Below, in pieces: positions 33,513 to 44,000 of a stretch of 64,000 nt of DNA (the stretch's first letter is position 1; each line of letters starts with the position of its first letter). The notes beneath the pieces were generated by a model. It ran no database searches and was not told where the DNA came from. It saw only the letters and a list, made by a program, of their open reading frames with translations. The stretch is from positions 186,001 to 250,000 of the forward strand of contig NZ_BNEA01000007.1 in the NCBI RefSeq assembly GCF_016860525.1, given 5' to 3'. Origin of the DNA: Streptomyces rubradiris (GTDB taxonomy: Bacteria; Actinomycetota; Actinomycetes; Streptomycetales; Streptomycetaceae). Both the position numbers and the translations under genes were made by a program.

Positions 33513-35047
33513 CACTCGTCTCCTTCCGCGGCGGCCCCCGCCGCCGTGGTCGGGGAGGGACCGGCCTCCGCGGTCCGTTCCTCGTGCGCGGCGCGGGCCT
33601 CGGCGTCCAGGGCCGCCTGGTCGGCCGGAGGAATGTCCGTGGCGAGCGCGCCGAAGGCCCGGCGCAGGTCGGCGGTGCTGCCCTCGCCGGTGACCAGTGC
33701 CAGCGGGGCGAGGTGCCGGTCGATGCCCGCCGGGGCCTTCAGCAGCGGGCGGCGGGCCGCGTCCGTGTCCCACTCGACGCCACCGGTGGCGGTGCGGGCG
33801 GGGATCAGCCAGTGGTCGCCGGTGCGGTAGGTGCCGTTCTCGGCGAAGTAGACCTCGACGCCGTCCTCCAGCGGCAGCCACCGCCCCTCGGCGAGCGGCA
33901 CGGCGCCGCCCTTCAGGGAGCCGGTGCGGCCCTTGCGCCGGGGCCCTTCGCGATGGTCCCAGCGGCGCAGGAAGGGGTGCAGGTGCGGCAGGCGTCCCAC
34001 GCGCGCGTCCGGCTCGGCGGAGAGACGGACGCGGCGGCCGGGCAGGTCCAGTTCCTCGACCCGCAGCAGGGGCAGCGCCTCCAGCCGGGAGGCGTACGCG
34101 GTGTCGGTGACCTCGACGTGGTCGCCGACCTCCAGACCGAGCTTGGCGTCGGGGCCCAGGGTGGCCAGCCGCACCCAGGTGCCGTCGAGTTCGTCCACCG
34201 GGAAGACGGCCGAGCCGTTCTCGCGGGACCACTTGAAGGTGGCGTCGGCCGCCTCGCCGCCCGCGTGGATCTCCACCCGGTACAGCTGGTTCTCCGGGCC
34301 CCGATAGCGGGCGTCGGGGCGGACCAGGCAGGGGTCGTCGTCGGCGTGCTCGGGCCGTTCGCTGCGGGCGGCGAGCCGGGCGGAGGGCGCCGCCTGAGCC
34401 TTGGCCCACCTCTCGAAGGCCTCGCGGACGGCTCGCGGGGACGGTTCGGCGTCCCCGAGGTCCAGCGCGGTCAGGGACAGCGGCAGCACCTGCCAGACGA
34501 CCTTGGTGCGCACGGCGGTGTCGGGCAGCGCGGCGCCGAGGGCGACCTCGCGCAGCGCCGGGTCCTCGGCCGCCGAGACCGCCCGCTCCCACACCTGGAG
34601 GTAGACGAGGAAGGGCGACTGGGCGGGCGAGGGCAGCCGGTCGCCGGGCCGTTCCGGGTCCCGGAAGCCGTCGGGCTGGTTCCAGTAGTCCCAGTGGGCG
34701 TCCGTCCCGGCCGGCTGCCGCTGTTCGGTGCCCTCGTCCGGTACGGGGACGCCGGGCGCGGGGCGGTCCGCGTCGCACAGGATGCCGTCCACGTAGTAGC
34801 GGCCGCCGTGGATGTGCAGGGTGTCGATGTCGTGCTTGCCGCCCACGTACTCGATGCGGAAGCCGCAGGCGCCGGCGGGTCCGCCGTGCGGGCCGATGAG
34901 GTCGGCGGCGAGGGTGCGGGCCTGGTGGAGCTGGATGGCGGTCTGTTCGTTGAGGTCGGCGTCCAGTTGTACCCGGCCCTGCTGGGCGAGGACCGCGGAG
35001 TAGTGCCGCTCCGGGCGGAAGGTGGCGCGGGAGAGGTCGGCGTGCAT
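33512..35047 (-). CDS. DUF6519 domain protein of the eCIS operon
   Basis: 511 residues from the ATG at 35047 (MHADLSRATFRPERHYSAVL, GGGGGAC upstream). It contains the recurrent QQGRVQLDADLNEQTAIQLH opening, IEYVGGKHDIDTLHIHGGRY, FLVYLQVWERAVSAAEDPAL, RGPENQLYRVEIHAGGEA, FKWSRENGSAVFPVDELDG and DHVEVTDTAY. Such DUF6519 proteins accompany phage-tail-like clusters. It is beta-rich with no signal peptide; a baseplate-periphery or fibre-like part is plausible but unproven. Confidence 0.75.
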   Translation of the reverse strand: MHADLSRATFRPERHYSAVLAQQGRVQLDADLNEQTAIQLHQARTLAADLIGPHGGPAGACGFRIEYVGGKHDIDTLHIHGGRYYVDGILCDADRPAPGVPVPDEGTEQRQPAGTDAHWDYWNQPDGFRDPERPGDRLPSPAQSPFLVYLQVWERAVSAAEDPALREVALGAALPDTAVRTKVVWQVLPLSLTALDLGDAEPSPRAVREAFERWAKAQAAPSARLAARSERPEHADDDPCLVRPDARYRGPENQLYRVEIHAGGEAADATFKWSRENGSAVFPVDELDGTWVRLATLGPDAKLGLEVGDHVEVTDTAYASRLEALPLLRVEELDLPGRRVRLSAEPDARVGRLPHLHPFLRRWDHREGPRRKGRTGSLKGGAVPLAEGRWLPLEDGVEVYFAENGTYRTGDHWLIPARTATGGVEWDTDAARRPLLKAPAGIDRHLAPLALVTGEGSTADLRRAFGALATDIPPADQAALDAEARAAHEERTAEAGPSPTTAAGAAAEGDE

Positions 35048-35101
35048 GAAGGGGGTCCCCCTGGTTCGGAAATCTGCGGGTGGGTCGTACGGCGGCACCG
35101 C

Positions 35102-37261
35102 TCACGTCACGAAGAAGATCCCGGCGTCCGCGATCGCGGGGGTGTACTCGGCGAGCCGCGCCCTGAGCGCGTCCTCCCGCTGGGGGCGGTACAGGTCGTG
35201 GAAGGCGCCGAGTTCACCTCCGTCGTCGGCGCCGCGCCGGATCTGCTCGGGGCCCTGGTCGGCCAACTGGCCGTACCAGGGCGTCCCGTAGCGGGTGGAC
35301 ACGAACAACGGCCGTACGGTCTGCGCCTGTCCGGTGCCGACGAGGTCGGGCCGGCAGCGATGGCGGCGCGGGGTGCGCGAGCCGGGCGGCACGTAGCAGT
35401 GGCGCAGACAGCCGATGCCGCGCCGGGCCACGTGCAGCCGGCCGGTGAAGATCGAGTTCTCGGCGAACTCGACGGCGTGTGTGTGCACTTCCCCGATGAC
35501 GGTGGTGCGGCGCAGGTGCAGCACGGCGTGCGCGTGGCGGCAGTCGGGGGCGGACAGGGCCGCGCGGTCGTCGCCGGTGGCGTCCAGGACGCTGTCGTGC
35601 ACCTGGATGACGAGGGGGTCCTGGCTCACCTCGTCGCCGATGACCTCGATGGTGCCGAGGACGCTGTACTCGACGCGGAGGCAGGCGGTGGTGCGTTCGA
35701 GGACGACGCTGGGTTCGTCGGGCGAGTGCGGCGCACACTCGGGCTCCAGCGACCAGCCGGGCACGAGCGTGGAGTGCCGCACGACGACGGCACCGACGGG
35801 GCCGGTGACGTTGATGCCGCGCCCGGCGACGAGGAGTCCGTCCAGGACGATGCGCGGCCGTTCGTGCGGGGCGCAATCGGCTTCCACGGCACGGATGTTG
35901 AGGGCGTCGGGACGGTTGCTGTACCAGTCGAGGAGCCGGATCACCGGCCGGGTGCCCTCGGCGGCGCGCAGTTCGAGGCGGTCGCCGGGGACGAGGTCGA
36001 AGTCCAGCTGCTCCTGGTAGGCGCCGCTGTGGGTGATCTCGATGATGCCGGTCCGGCCGGGGCCTCGGTGGTCCTGCCAGGCCCGGTAGGCGTCCATGAT
36101 CCGCCGGTACGGACCGCCGGGGCCGACCCGGTAGAGGTCGGCGTCGGGGCGGGCCCCACGGTCGGGGCGCTCGTACTGGCCGCCGCCCATGTCGGCGCCG
36201 AAGGCGTGGTGGTAGTCGACCCAGACGCCCTGGCGGGGCGCGCGGCGGGCCCCGAACGCGATCCGCCCGAGCTCCGGGTCGACGGCGATCTGCCCGCGTC
36301 CGGGCCGGTAGCGCCAGTCGGACAGGTCGGCGACGACGATGTCCGCCGGGGGCACGGGCCGGTCCTCGCCGTCGCGCCGGATGCACAGGCTCTTTCCGGG
36401 GCCGTAGTAGTCGGCGAGCCGGTCGTGCAGCAGCCGGCGGGTGATGAACGCGGGCACGTTGTCCACGGCGGCGATGTGCGCGGGCGAGGGTTCGGGCACC
36501 GGGCGGGTGAGCAGCGGGGTGTCGTTGCCGAGGATGGAGAAGGTGTAGAGGTTGCGGGCGCGGTCGACGCAGTAGGCCGGTGACGCGGTGAGCGCGTACG
36601 GCTTGAGCCGCCAGACGAAGAGAGCGACCCCGGCCGGCGTCCAGCCTCCTTGTCTCCTGGTGGAGTTCGCGCGGCGTACGTCGACGGTGCGGGACGTCGT
36701 GTCGAAGGGGCCGCCCGCGGTGGCGAGTGCCGAGCCGTCCCTGAGGTCGAGCAGCCGGCCGCGTTCGGTGCGCCGGCCGGTGCCGTGGAGCCTGACCGGC
36801 TGGGTGTGGGCCACGTGCCGGGACAGTTCCACGGCGCGGGCGGGCCAGTCGGCGACCCGGTCGGAGAGTTCCTCCAGCAGGTGCAGGGTGCCCTTGCGGC
36901 GCCGTTGGGCGACCGTGGCGGCGACGTCCCGGCGGGGGGCGACGGCTTCGGCGAGCGCTGTCCGGCCACCGCCGTGCAGGCCGGGGGTCAGGACGTGCTC
37001 GTAGCCGGGCAGGGTGCGGTAGCCGACGAGGTCGCCGAGGTAGGGCAGCACCCAGGGTGCGGCGGTCTCCACGAACAGGTCCTCGTAGCCCTGGCGCACG
37101 CCGTCGCGGACCCGGTCCAGTTGTTCGCCGATGACCGCGAGCAGGGCCCGCAGCGGTTCGCCCTCCTCCGCGTCGCGCAACCGGTGCCGGCGGGGCAGCA
37201 GTTCGGCGAGTTCGTCGGGGTGCCGGTCGGCCGGTGTGCGCGGTTCGGCGTCGGGGGACAT
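35102..37261 (-). CDS. eCIS phage-tail-like protein with beta-helix region
   Basis: 719 residues. The ATG at 37261 overlaps the stop of the preceding gene (TGATG). The N-terminal ~150 residues resemble a tail protein I-like assembly domain (ELLPRRHRLRDAEEGEPLRA, FVETAAPWVLPYLGDLVGYR). The middle carries IPV-like strands, and residues ~430-600 show repeated short beta turns (RIVLDGLLVAGRGINVTGPV, VVVRHSTLVPG, LVIQVHDSVLDATG, FAENSIFTGRLHV) typical of a parallel beta-helix. It has conserved Cys residues. It may be a baseplate-attached fibre or receptor-binding part. Confidence 0.7.
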   Translation of the reverse strand: MSPDAEPRTPADRHPDELAELLPRRHRLRDAEEGEPLRALLAVIGEQLDRVRDGVRQGYEDLFVETAAPWVLPYLGDLVGYRTLPGYEHVLTPGLHGGGRTALAEAVAPRRDVAATVAQRRRKGTLHLLEELSDRVADWPARAVELSRHVAHTQPVRLHGTGRRTERGRLLDLRDGSALATAGGPFDTTSRTVDVRRANSTRRQGGWTPAGVALFVWRLKPYALTASPAYCVDRARNLYTFSILGNDTPLLTRPVPEPSPAHIAAVDNVPAFITRRLLHDRLADYYGPGKSLCIRRDGEDRPVPPADIVVADLSDWRYRPGRGQIAVDPELGRIAFGARRAPRQGVWVDYHHAFGADMGGGQYERPDRGARPDADLYRVGPGGPYRRIMDAYRAWQDHRGPGRTGIIEITHSGAYQEQLDFDLVPGDRLELRAAEGTRPVIRLLDWYSNRPDALNIRAVEADCAPHERPRIVLDGLLVAGRGINVTGPVGAVVVRHSTLVPGWSLEPECAPHSPDEPSVVLERTTACLRVEYSVLGTIEVIGDEVSQDPLVIQVHDSVLDATGDDRAALSAPDCRHAHAVLHLRRTTVIGEVHTHAVEFAENSIFTGRLHVARRGIGCLRHCYVPPGSRTPRRHRCRPDLVGTGQAQTVRPLFVSTRYGTPWYGQLADQGPEQIRRGADDGGELGAFHDLYRPQREDALRARLAEYTPAIADAGIFFVT

Positions 37262-40200
37262 CACTTGACCTCCGTCAGGATCAGGGTGTCCGCGGCCCGC
37301 GCCGACAGCATGGCGAGCTGGGCCGGGCGGATGCCGCGGAAGACGACCACCGTCCGGCCCTCGGCCAGGCGCCGGGTGTCGGTGATGTCCGGGTTGAGGT
37401 GCAGCAGCCGGCTGAGCGGGATGCCGTGGCGGGCGCAGACCGACGTCAGGGTCTCGCCGTCGGCGGCGCGGACCGTGTAGGTCCGCTCGTCGTAGGCCGC
37501 CGGGTGCGCGGGGACCGTGGGCCGCGGGGTACCGGGGGCGGCGAGCAGGGCGGTGAGCCGGTCCGGGGTGGCGCAGGCGGGTACGCCCGTGAAGACGTCC
37601 ACGTCCATGTGGTCGACGCCGGGCACGGAGTGGGCGGTGGCGAGCACCTCGGAGAGGCGGGCGGGCCGGCCGAGCTCCCGTCCCTCGTAGCCGAGGCGGC
37701 GCAGCAGGGCCTGGCGCAGCCGGGGTTCGACGGTCTCCCAGGTGTGGTCCGGGGCGAGTTTCACCTTGGCGGCGATGAGCAGCAGGACGAGTTCGCGGGC
37801 GTCGACCCGGACCGGCAGGCCGGGGTCGCCGTACTCGGTCAGGGCGCGGCGCAGCGGCCGGAGGTCGTCGTCGGCGAGGGGCACGTCGTCGGTGCCGGCG
37901 ACCGTCACGTGGAGTACGCGCCGCCGTCCGTCGAACAGTTCGCGGGCGGCGGCCCGGCCGATGCCGGCCCGGGAGCGGGCGAAGTCCGCGTAGTCGGCCG
38001 GGGAGACCAGCCGGTCCAGGGCGGAGACGGCGAGCGGGATCGTGCGCCGGGTCAGGCCCGGCCCGTCCGCGTCCGAACCGCCCGTCGCCGGGAGCGGGTT
38101 GGTGACCGCGGTGACGCCGAGTGGGCGGGTGAGCGGCTGGGTGATCCGTTCGGCGGGCACGTCGGCGGCCTTGCCGGTGCCGAAGCGGTAGCGGGCGCGC
38201 ACGTTCTCGTGTCCGCTGGGCAGCCGGGCGCCGTGGACGCCGTCGCCGAAGGTGACGGTGGTGCGGCCGTCGGCGGCGGTGCCGGTGATGTAGACGCGTT
38301 CGGTGGGGCCGCGTCCGGCGAGGCTGTCGACCTCGTGCCAGAGCAGGCCGTCCACGCGGACCTCCAGGACCGGGGTGGCGCCGAGCGGGTTGTCCGCGGC
38401 GAGCCAGGTCAGCGGGGACTGCCAGAGGGCGAAGGTCTGGTTGACGCGGTCGGAGTCACCGCTGCCGATGGCCTCCTCGCGGCTCTCGCCGTGGGTGGCC
38501 TCGACGACGTTGCCGAGGACGCGCACGCTCGCCCGGTCGTAGCGGTGGACCAGGTTCGTGGTGAGGGTGAGGCGGGTGTGGACGTGGTCACCGGGGAGGT
38601 CGGGGTCGATGGCCGGGTCGGCTGCGGCGATGGTGACCACCTCGCTCCCGGTGACCCCGCTCGCGCCGGGTACGTCGGTGCGTTCGCCGCTCACGACGAG
38701 GGTGCGGCCGGGCCGTAGCCCGTCGTGGAGCTCGGCGAGTTCGATCTCGTTGCCGTGTACGTCCTCGCCGAGCGGCTCGTCGGCCGGGCGCAGCGGCTCT
38801 CCCGCCGCGTGCACGGTGGTGTCGCGGATGTGGGAGAGCAGGACGTCGGACTCGTCCAGCCAGGGGTCGGCCAGGGTGAGTTCGGTGCCGCGGCCGGTGA
38901 TGCCGTAGTTGGAGTACGCCGCCGTCCGGACGGCCACCACCTGGGTGGTGACGAGGCGGAGTGCGGCGTCGCCGGGGACTCCCGTGCCCTTGGCCGGGCG
39001 CTCGATCGCCACCCAGCTGCCGGCCGTGATGGTGTCGTGGACGCTGTCCAGTTGCAGGATGCGGCGGTTGAGGGGGGCGGGCCTGCTCGCGATGACGATC
39101 TCGACGTTGGGTGCCGTGCTGCCGACCGTGTAGGTGACGCTCACCTGGTACTCGCCGTGGGTGAACTGCCTGCTGCCGCCGGGCTCCAGGGAGAACCGCT
39201 CGGTGGTGCCGCCGGTCACGGCGATGTGTACGGTGCCGTCGTCCTCGGGCCGGGAGACGAACAGGCTGCCCTCGGGCAGGCCGGCGTGGAGGCGGGCGGT
39301 GACACCGGGTTCGCCGTCGGCGGCCGGGCGGATCGGCTCCTGGCCGCGGAGGGCCCGTGCGGACAGGTCGACCTGGCCGGGTCCCAGGGTGAAGGTGACC
39401 GGCTGGGTGACGGGCAGGTTCTCGGCGCGCTGGTCGGAGCCGCTGCCCTCGACGTACTGGAACTCGGCGCGGACCGGCGTCCTGCCCGCGGGGTCGTACA
39501 CCACGCGCATGCTCGCCAGCGCGGCGCCGGTCAGCGGCCAGTCGGCGGTGCGGATGACTCGGCCGCGGGCGTCCTGGACCGGTTTGAGAGGGGCGTTCGC
39601 GCCGAAGGGGGCGGCGGTGACGCGCATCGCGAGGAGGGCGCGCAGCAGAGGGCCGGTGGCCGGGGTGCCGGCGGTGCGCCAGGCCGGGTAGAGGCCGGCC
39701 AGCCCTGGGTCGAGGGCGGTCAGCAGGCGGGCGGTGTCGGTGCCGGGACGGCGGGTGCGGGTCTCCCGCCGGGGCGCGGGGGCGGCGGCGCGCAGGGCGG
39801 GGAGGACCGTGTTCAGGGCCTGGAGGGCGGCTTCACGGGGATCGGGCCGGGCCTCGTGCTGTGCGCCGGCGTGGCGGCTCGCCCGTGTCCTCGGGGTGCC
39901 GTCGCCCTGGGCGGCGGGGCTGCCCGCGGCGGCGGCGGGCCGGGCGGGTGCCAGCGCCCGCGCCCGCGCGGCCAGTTCCGCGAGGATGGCCGTCAGCTGT
40001 TCGAACCACGCCGCGACGTCCTCGTACGGCTCCGCCAGGACCTCGGCCTCACGCAGGCGGGCCACCGGCTCACCGAGGCGGGTGGCGAGCTTCTCCGGTG
40101 TGTCGATGGTGTCCAGGTCGGTGCGCAGGGGGGCGAGGACCTGGTCGTCGAAGTCCTCGATCAAGCGGCTGACCGGGCGCGGGTTGGGAACCTCCGGGGT

Positions 40201-41043
40201 CGGCGGTTCGTCGCCGGGTTCGCCGGGGGCGGCCGGCTCGGCGGTCCAGCGTCGTACCTCGGCCACCAGCTCCTTCAGCGTGGGCGGGGCCGACTGGGGC
40301 AGGGTGAGTGCGGTGACCTCTTCCCCGGGGTCGGTGCGGACGCCGGCGATGGTGATCAGCTTCCGTTCCCCGCCTGCCTGTTCACCGAACACGAAGAGGA
40401 GCTTGTCGCCGGTCCGCAGGGAGTTGGCCGTGCCCTCCACGAAGAGTTCGGAGCGGCGGGCGAGGTCGTCGGGGGTGAGGAGGGAGGGCCGGCGGCGCCG
40501 TACCGTCAGTTCGTTCCAGTCCCAGCGGGCGGTGAGGTCCCGGGAGGTCTCGAAGGTCAGCGACCGCTCGTCGGCGGAGGCGGGCACGCTGTGGCTGCGG
40601 GCCCCGCGCGGGATCGGCACCGGCAGGGTCTCGGCGCGCGGGTCGCGTTCGAGGGTGTACGCCAGATGGGTGGTGGCGGCCACTCCGGGGCGCGGCCGGT
40701 GCCCGACGAGCCGGCCCAGCAGGACCAGGGAGCGGTGGTCGCGGGCGGTGCGGAGGTAGGCCTCGTCGGCGATCCGCTCGGAGTGGAAGGTCAGCAGGTC
40801 GCCGAGGATGGCGGCGGCGTCGAGGAGGCCCACGGCCGGGTCGTCGGGGGTGCGTACGGTGAGCCGGGCGAGGGCCGGGTACGCGGGTGAGGCGAGCCGG
40901 TCGAGGAGGGCCGCGAGGAAGGTGCCGTACTCGCCGACGCGGTAGTCGAGGGCGGTGCGGCCGGGCGGGTTGTGGAGGGGGGCGGGGGCGAGGCGCTCGT
41001 CGTGGCCGCCGCATGCGCCGCCGCAGGAGCGGGGCCGGTTCAT
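37261..41043 (-). CDS. Large eCIS baseplate assembly protein (gp6/Afp12-like) with C-terminal LysM
   Basis: 1260 residues. The ATG at 41043 overlaps the previous stop (ATGA). It contains the putative-baseplate-assembly signature LLDAAAILGDLLTFHSERIA, DEAYLRTARDHRSLVLLGRL, a long variable middle with a Pro/Ala linker (~340-420), TTVTFGDGVHGARLPSGHEN, NPLPATGGSDADGPG, and a baseplate-J-like end. Residues ~1188-1236 form a LysM-like motif (YTVRAADGETLTSVCARHGI, PLSRLLHLNPDITDT). It is a wedge part of the baseplate; the LysM could touch peptidoglycan. Confidence 0.8.
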   Translation of the reverse strand: MNRPRSCGGACGGHDERLAPAPLHNPPGRTALDYRVGEYGTFLAALLDRLASPAYPALARLTVRTPDDPAVGLLDAAAILGDLLTFHSERIADEAYLRTARDHRSLVLLGRLVGHRPRPGVAATTHLAYTLERDPRAETLPVPIPRGARSHSVPASADERSLTFETSRDLTARWDWNELTVRRRRPSLLTPDDLARRSELFVEGTANSLRTGDKLLFVFGEQAGGERKLITIAGVRTDPGEEVTALTLPQSAPPTLKELVAEVRRWTAEPAAPGEPGDEPPTPEVPNPRPVSRLIEDFDDQVLAPLRTDLDTIDTPEKLATRLGEPVARLREAEVLAEPYEDVAAWFEQLTAILAELAARARALAPARPAAAAGSPAAQGDGTPRTRASRHAGAQHEARPDPREAALQALNTVLPALRAAAPAPRRETRTRRPGTDTARLLTALDPGLAGLYPAWRTAGTPATGPLLRALLAMRVTAAPFGANAPLKPVQDARGRVIRTADWPLTGAALASMRVVYDPAGRTPVRAEFQYVEGSGSDQRAENLPVTQPVTFTLGPGQVDLSARALRGQEPIRPAADGEPGVTARLHAGLPEGSLFVSRPEDDGTVHIAVTGGTTERFSLEPGGSRQFTHGEYQVSVTYTVGSTAPNVEIVIASRPAPLNRRILQLDSVHDTITAGSWVAIERPAKGTGVPGDAALRLVTTQVVAVRTAAYSNYGITGRGTELTLADPWLDESDVLLSHIRDTTVHAAGEPLRPADEPLGEDVHGNEIELAELHDGLRPGRTLVVSGERTDVPGASGVTGSEVVTIAAADPAIDPDLPGDHVHTRLTLTTNLVHRYDRASVRVLGNVVEATHGESREEAIGSGDSDRVNQTFALWQSPLTWLAADNPLGATPVLEVRVDGLLWHEVDSLAGRGPTERVYITGTAADGRTTVTFGDGVHGARLPSGHENVRARYRFGTGKAADVPAERITQPLTRPLGVTAVTNPLPATGGSDADGPGLTRRTIPLAVSALDRLVSPADYADFARSRAGIGRAAARELFDGRRRVLHVTVAGTDDVPLADDDLRPLRRALTEYGDPGLPVRVDARELVLLLIAAKVKLAPDHTWETVEPRLRQALLRRLGYEGRELGRPARLSEVLATAHSVPGVDHMDVDVFTGVPACATPDRLTALLAAPGTPRPTVPAHPAAYDERTYTVRAADGETLTSVCARHGIPLSRLLHLNPDITDTRRLAEGRTVVVFRGIRPAQLAMLSARAADTLILTEVK

Positions 41044-44000
41044 CGGGCTCCTCCCAGGGTGATCTCCAGCCGGCCCTGTTCGGGCCGGTCGGGGTCGTTG
41101 TCGCAGGTGGCGATCTCCAGCGGGCCGAGTCGCAGCACGCCGTCCGCCCGCTCGCCCCGGTCCGGTTCGAACAGCCGCCGCAGCCGGGTCACTTCGACGC
41201 TCTCCACGCCGGGGACGGCCGCGACGACGGCGACGAGGCGGCTGAGCCGTACGGGTTCGCCGAAGGTCAGGGCGTCGGGGTGGAAGAAGCCGAGCCGGCC
41301 GCCGGGCAGCCGGCCGCGGCCGAGGGCGCGGTACAGGTCGGCCAGGATCCGCCCGTGCTGGTGACCGGGCAGGGCGCACACGCGCAGCGCGATGTCCACG
41401 GGCACCAGCCGGGCGGGGCCGACCAGCACGTCGTGACCGATGCGCCGGTACGTCTCCAGGGCCTGGGCCACCGTGTCCAGCAGGCGCGGTGACGGGGTGC
41501 CGCCGTACGCGTCGACGGCGATGTGGGCCTCCTGTGTGCTGCCGGTCCAGCGGAGGTCGGCGGCGGCCCGCTGGACGCCGGGCACAGCGGAGGCGAGCGC
41601 CGCGTAGTCGGCGGCGGTGATGGCCCGCAGCCGGGTGCGGCGCAGCTCCAAGGGCGCCAACTGGCGTACTTGTTCCAGGGGTTCGGGTTCGGTGCCGCCA
41701 CTGGCCGGCAGCGGGTTGCGGACGGTGGCGGCGGGTACCGGCCCGCCGGGCTCGCCCGCCGCCACGACGAGGTGGTTGATGGCCTCCGCGCCCACGTTGC
41801 CCGCGCTGCCGCCGCCGAGGCGGTAGCGCACCGTCAGGCGTGCTCCGGGGGCCGGCCCGGCGCCGTGCCGTCCGTCGCCGAAGCGCAGGGCGAGCCGTCC
41901 GTCGTCCTCCGGTTCGCCGACGAAGTGCCGGTCGCGGGGAGCGCTGTCGAGCAGGTCGCGGCGCGGCTCCCACACCGCCTCGCCGTCGGTGAGGCGTACG
42001 GCGGGCAGGGCGCGGCGCGGGTCCTGGGCGAGGGCGGCGCCGGCCGGGCCGTGCAGCACCGGTTCGTCGGGGTGGAGTCCGGTGGCGTACGCCGGGCCCC
42101 AACTGTGCGCGATCTCCCAGGTGATGTGGGCGTCGAGGACGGTGCCGGCGTGGGCCCGCGCGGTGAGGACGGCGATGCGCCGCCGCTTGGCGTGGAGCAA
42201 CTCGTCGCTGCGGTGCAGCAGTTCGCGCACGGCGCGGACGGGGTGCCGGCGCAGTTCCAGCCGTTCCAGCAGCTTCAGGCCGAAGAGTACGGCGAGTTCG
42301 GTGATCTCGTACTCGGCGAGTCCGTCGGCGTCGCGGGCGCTGCGCCACAGTTCGGTCAGCCGCTGCCGGACCCGCTCCGGGATCGTGGCGATCCGCTCGG
42401 CCTGTGCGGCGGCGACCGCCGCCGGGTCGGGGAACGGTACTGCCTGGGTGACGGGGGCGTGGCCGAGGACGGGGCGGAAACGCGGCCGGATGCCTGGGTA
42501 GACGCTCTGGGCGAGCAGCGTCCGCAGGGCCGCGGCCTGCGCGTACGTCGCAGCGGGCACCACGTGCTCGTGGCGTTGTCCGGCCCCTTCCAGGCCGATT
42601 CCGGCGCGCAGGACGGCTCGCTCCCCCACGACGTCGAACAGTTCGCGGACGTCGTCGGGGCGCAGTGCCCGGCCGCTTTCGGCGCGGTCCGTCAGCGAGG
42701 TGATGAGCCGTGCCGGTGCGTTGCCCCGCGTAGGGTCCGCGCAGCCGGGGCCGGGCGGGCCGCAGGGCGCCACGACGGCCGGGGCCGGTGGCACGGTGAC
42801 CGTCTCGACGGTGCCGGAGCGGCCGTGGTCCACGAGGACGGCGTTGCCGCGGGCGAGGGTGACGTCCTCGACGGGCAGGCAGTCGCGTCCGCCCCGGGTG
42901 GTCAGGCAGAACGGGACGCGCAGGGCGTCCTCGGCGGCCCAGGTGACCTCCAGCACGGGCTGGTCCTCGACGTGGTCCAGGCCGGGGGTGACGGAGGTGA
43001 GGCGGACGGCCTGCCGGTGGGCGGGGTCGGCGTCGCCCGGGGTGCCGGTGCGCGGGCCTTTGACCTCCTCCAGGATCAGCACGTCGCCCGGTTCCAGGGC
43101 GAGCCCGCGCTCCCGGCGGGTCGCGGGGTCCGCCCACTCGTCCCGTAAGGTGGCGGCGGTGGCTCCCACGGGCAGCGCGCACACCTCGCCGCCCCAGGTC
43201 CACAACCGGATCGCGTTGTGCGCGACCCGCAGGTCCAGCGGCTCGGCGGCGAGGACGGGTTCGAAGACCTCCACGGAGCCGCGCTCGTCCAGGTCGCCGA
43301 GGTCGTTGTCGTCGATGACCGTGCCGGGTTCGGGGCGGTCGTGCGGGTCGAGGGCGCGTACGTCGACCGCGGCGAAGCGGTAGGTGCCGGGCGCCAGGGT
43401 GCGGTCGGCGGCGGTCTGGACGGTCACGTAGGTGCGGGCGTTGCAGCCGTCGTGCATCGGGTAGTCGATGAGCCGGACGTGCCGGCGTACGGAGACGCGG
43501 CGGCGGGCGGTGTCGAGGTAGGCCTCGGTGGCGACGGCGTCCTGCTGGTAGCTGATCTGGTCGCCGGTGTAGGCGAGCAGTTCCACCAGGGTGGTGCCCA
43601 GGTCGGCCGGGTTGCGCTCGGCCCAGTCGGGAGTGGTCAGCGCGAGCCGGTCGAGCAGGAGCTTGCGGAGGGAGTCGTAGTCGCGGGCCGTGTAGTCGAT
43701 CACGGGTGCGGCCGGGAGGGCGGCGTCGTCCTCGCCCGCGTCCGCGCAGTCGAAGGGGCTCGGGCAGTCGGGCCAGAAGCCGAACTCCGCTTCCGCGTAC
43801 CGCTGGTCGAAGCCGTGGTAGGGCTCGGTGCCGGGCCTGCCGTAGGGGTCGGCCTCCACCAGCGACAGCCGGTAGCGGGAGGTGTCGCCGGCCCGGTCGA
43901 GGGTGACGTGGAGCCGGTCGTCCAGCTCGGGGTCCTCCTCGCGTTCGACACTGACGTCCACGGCGGTGAGGCCGGTGACGCGCCGGCCGCCGTCGATGCG

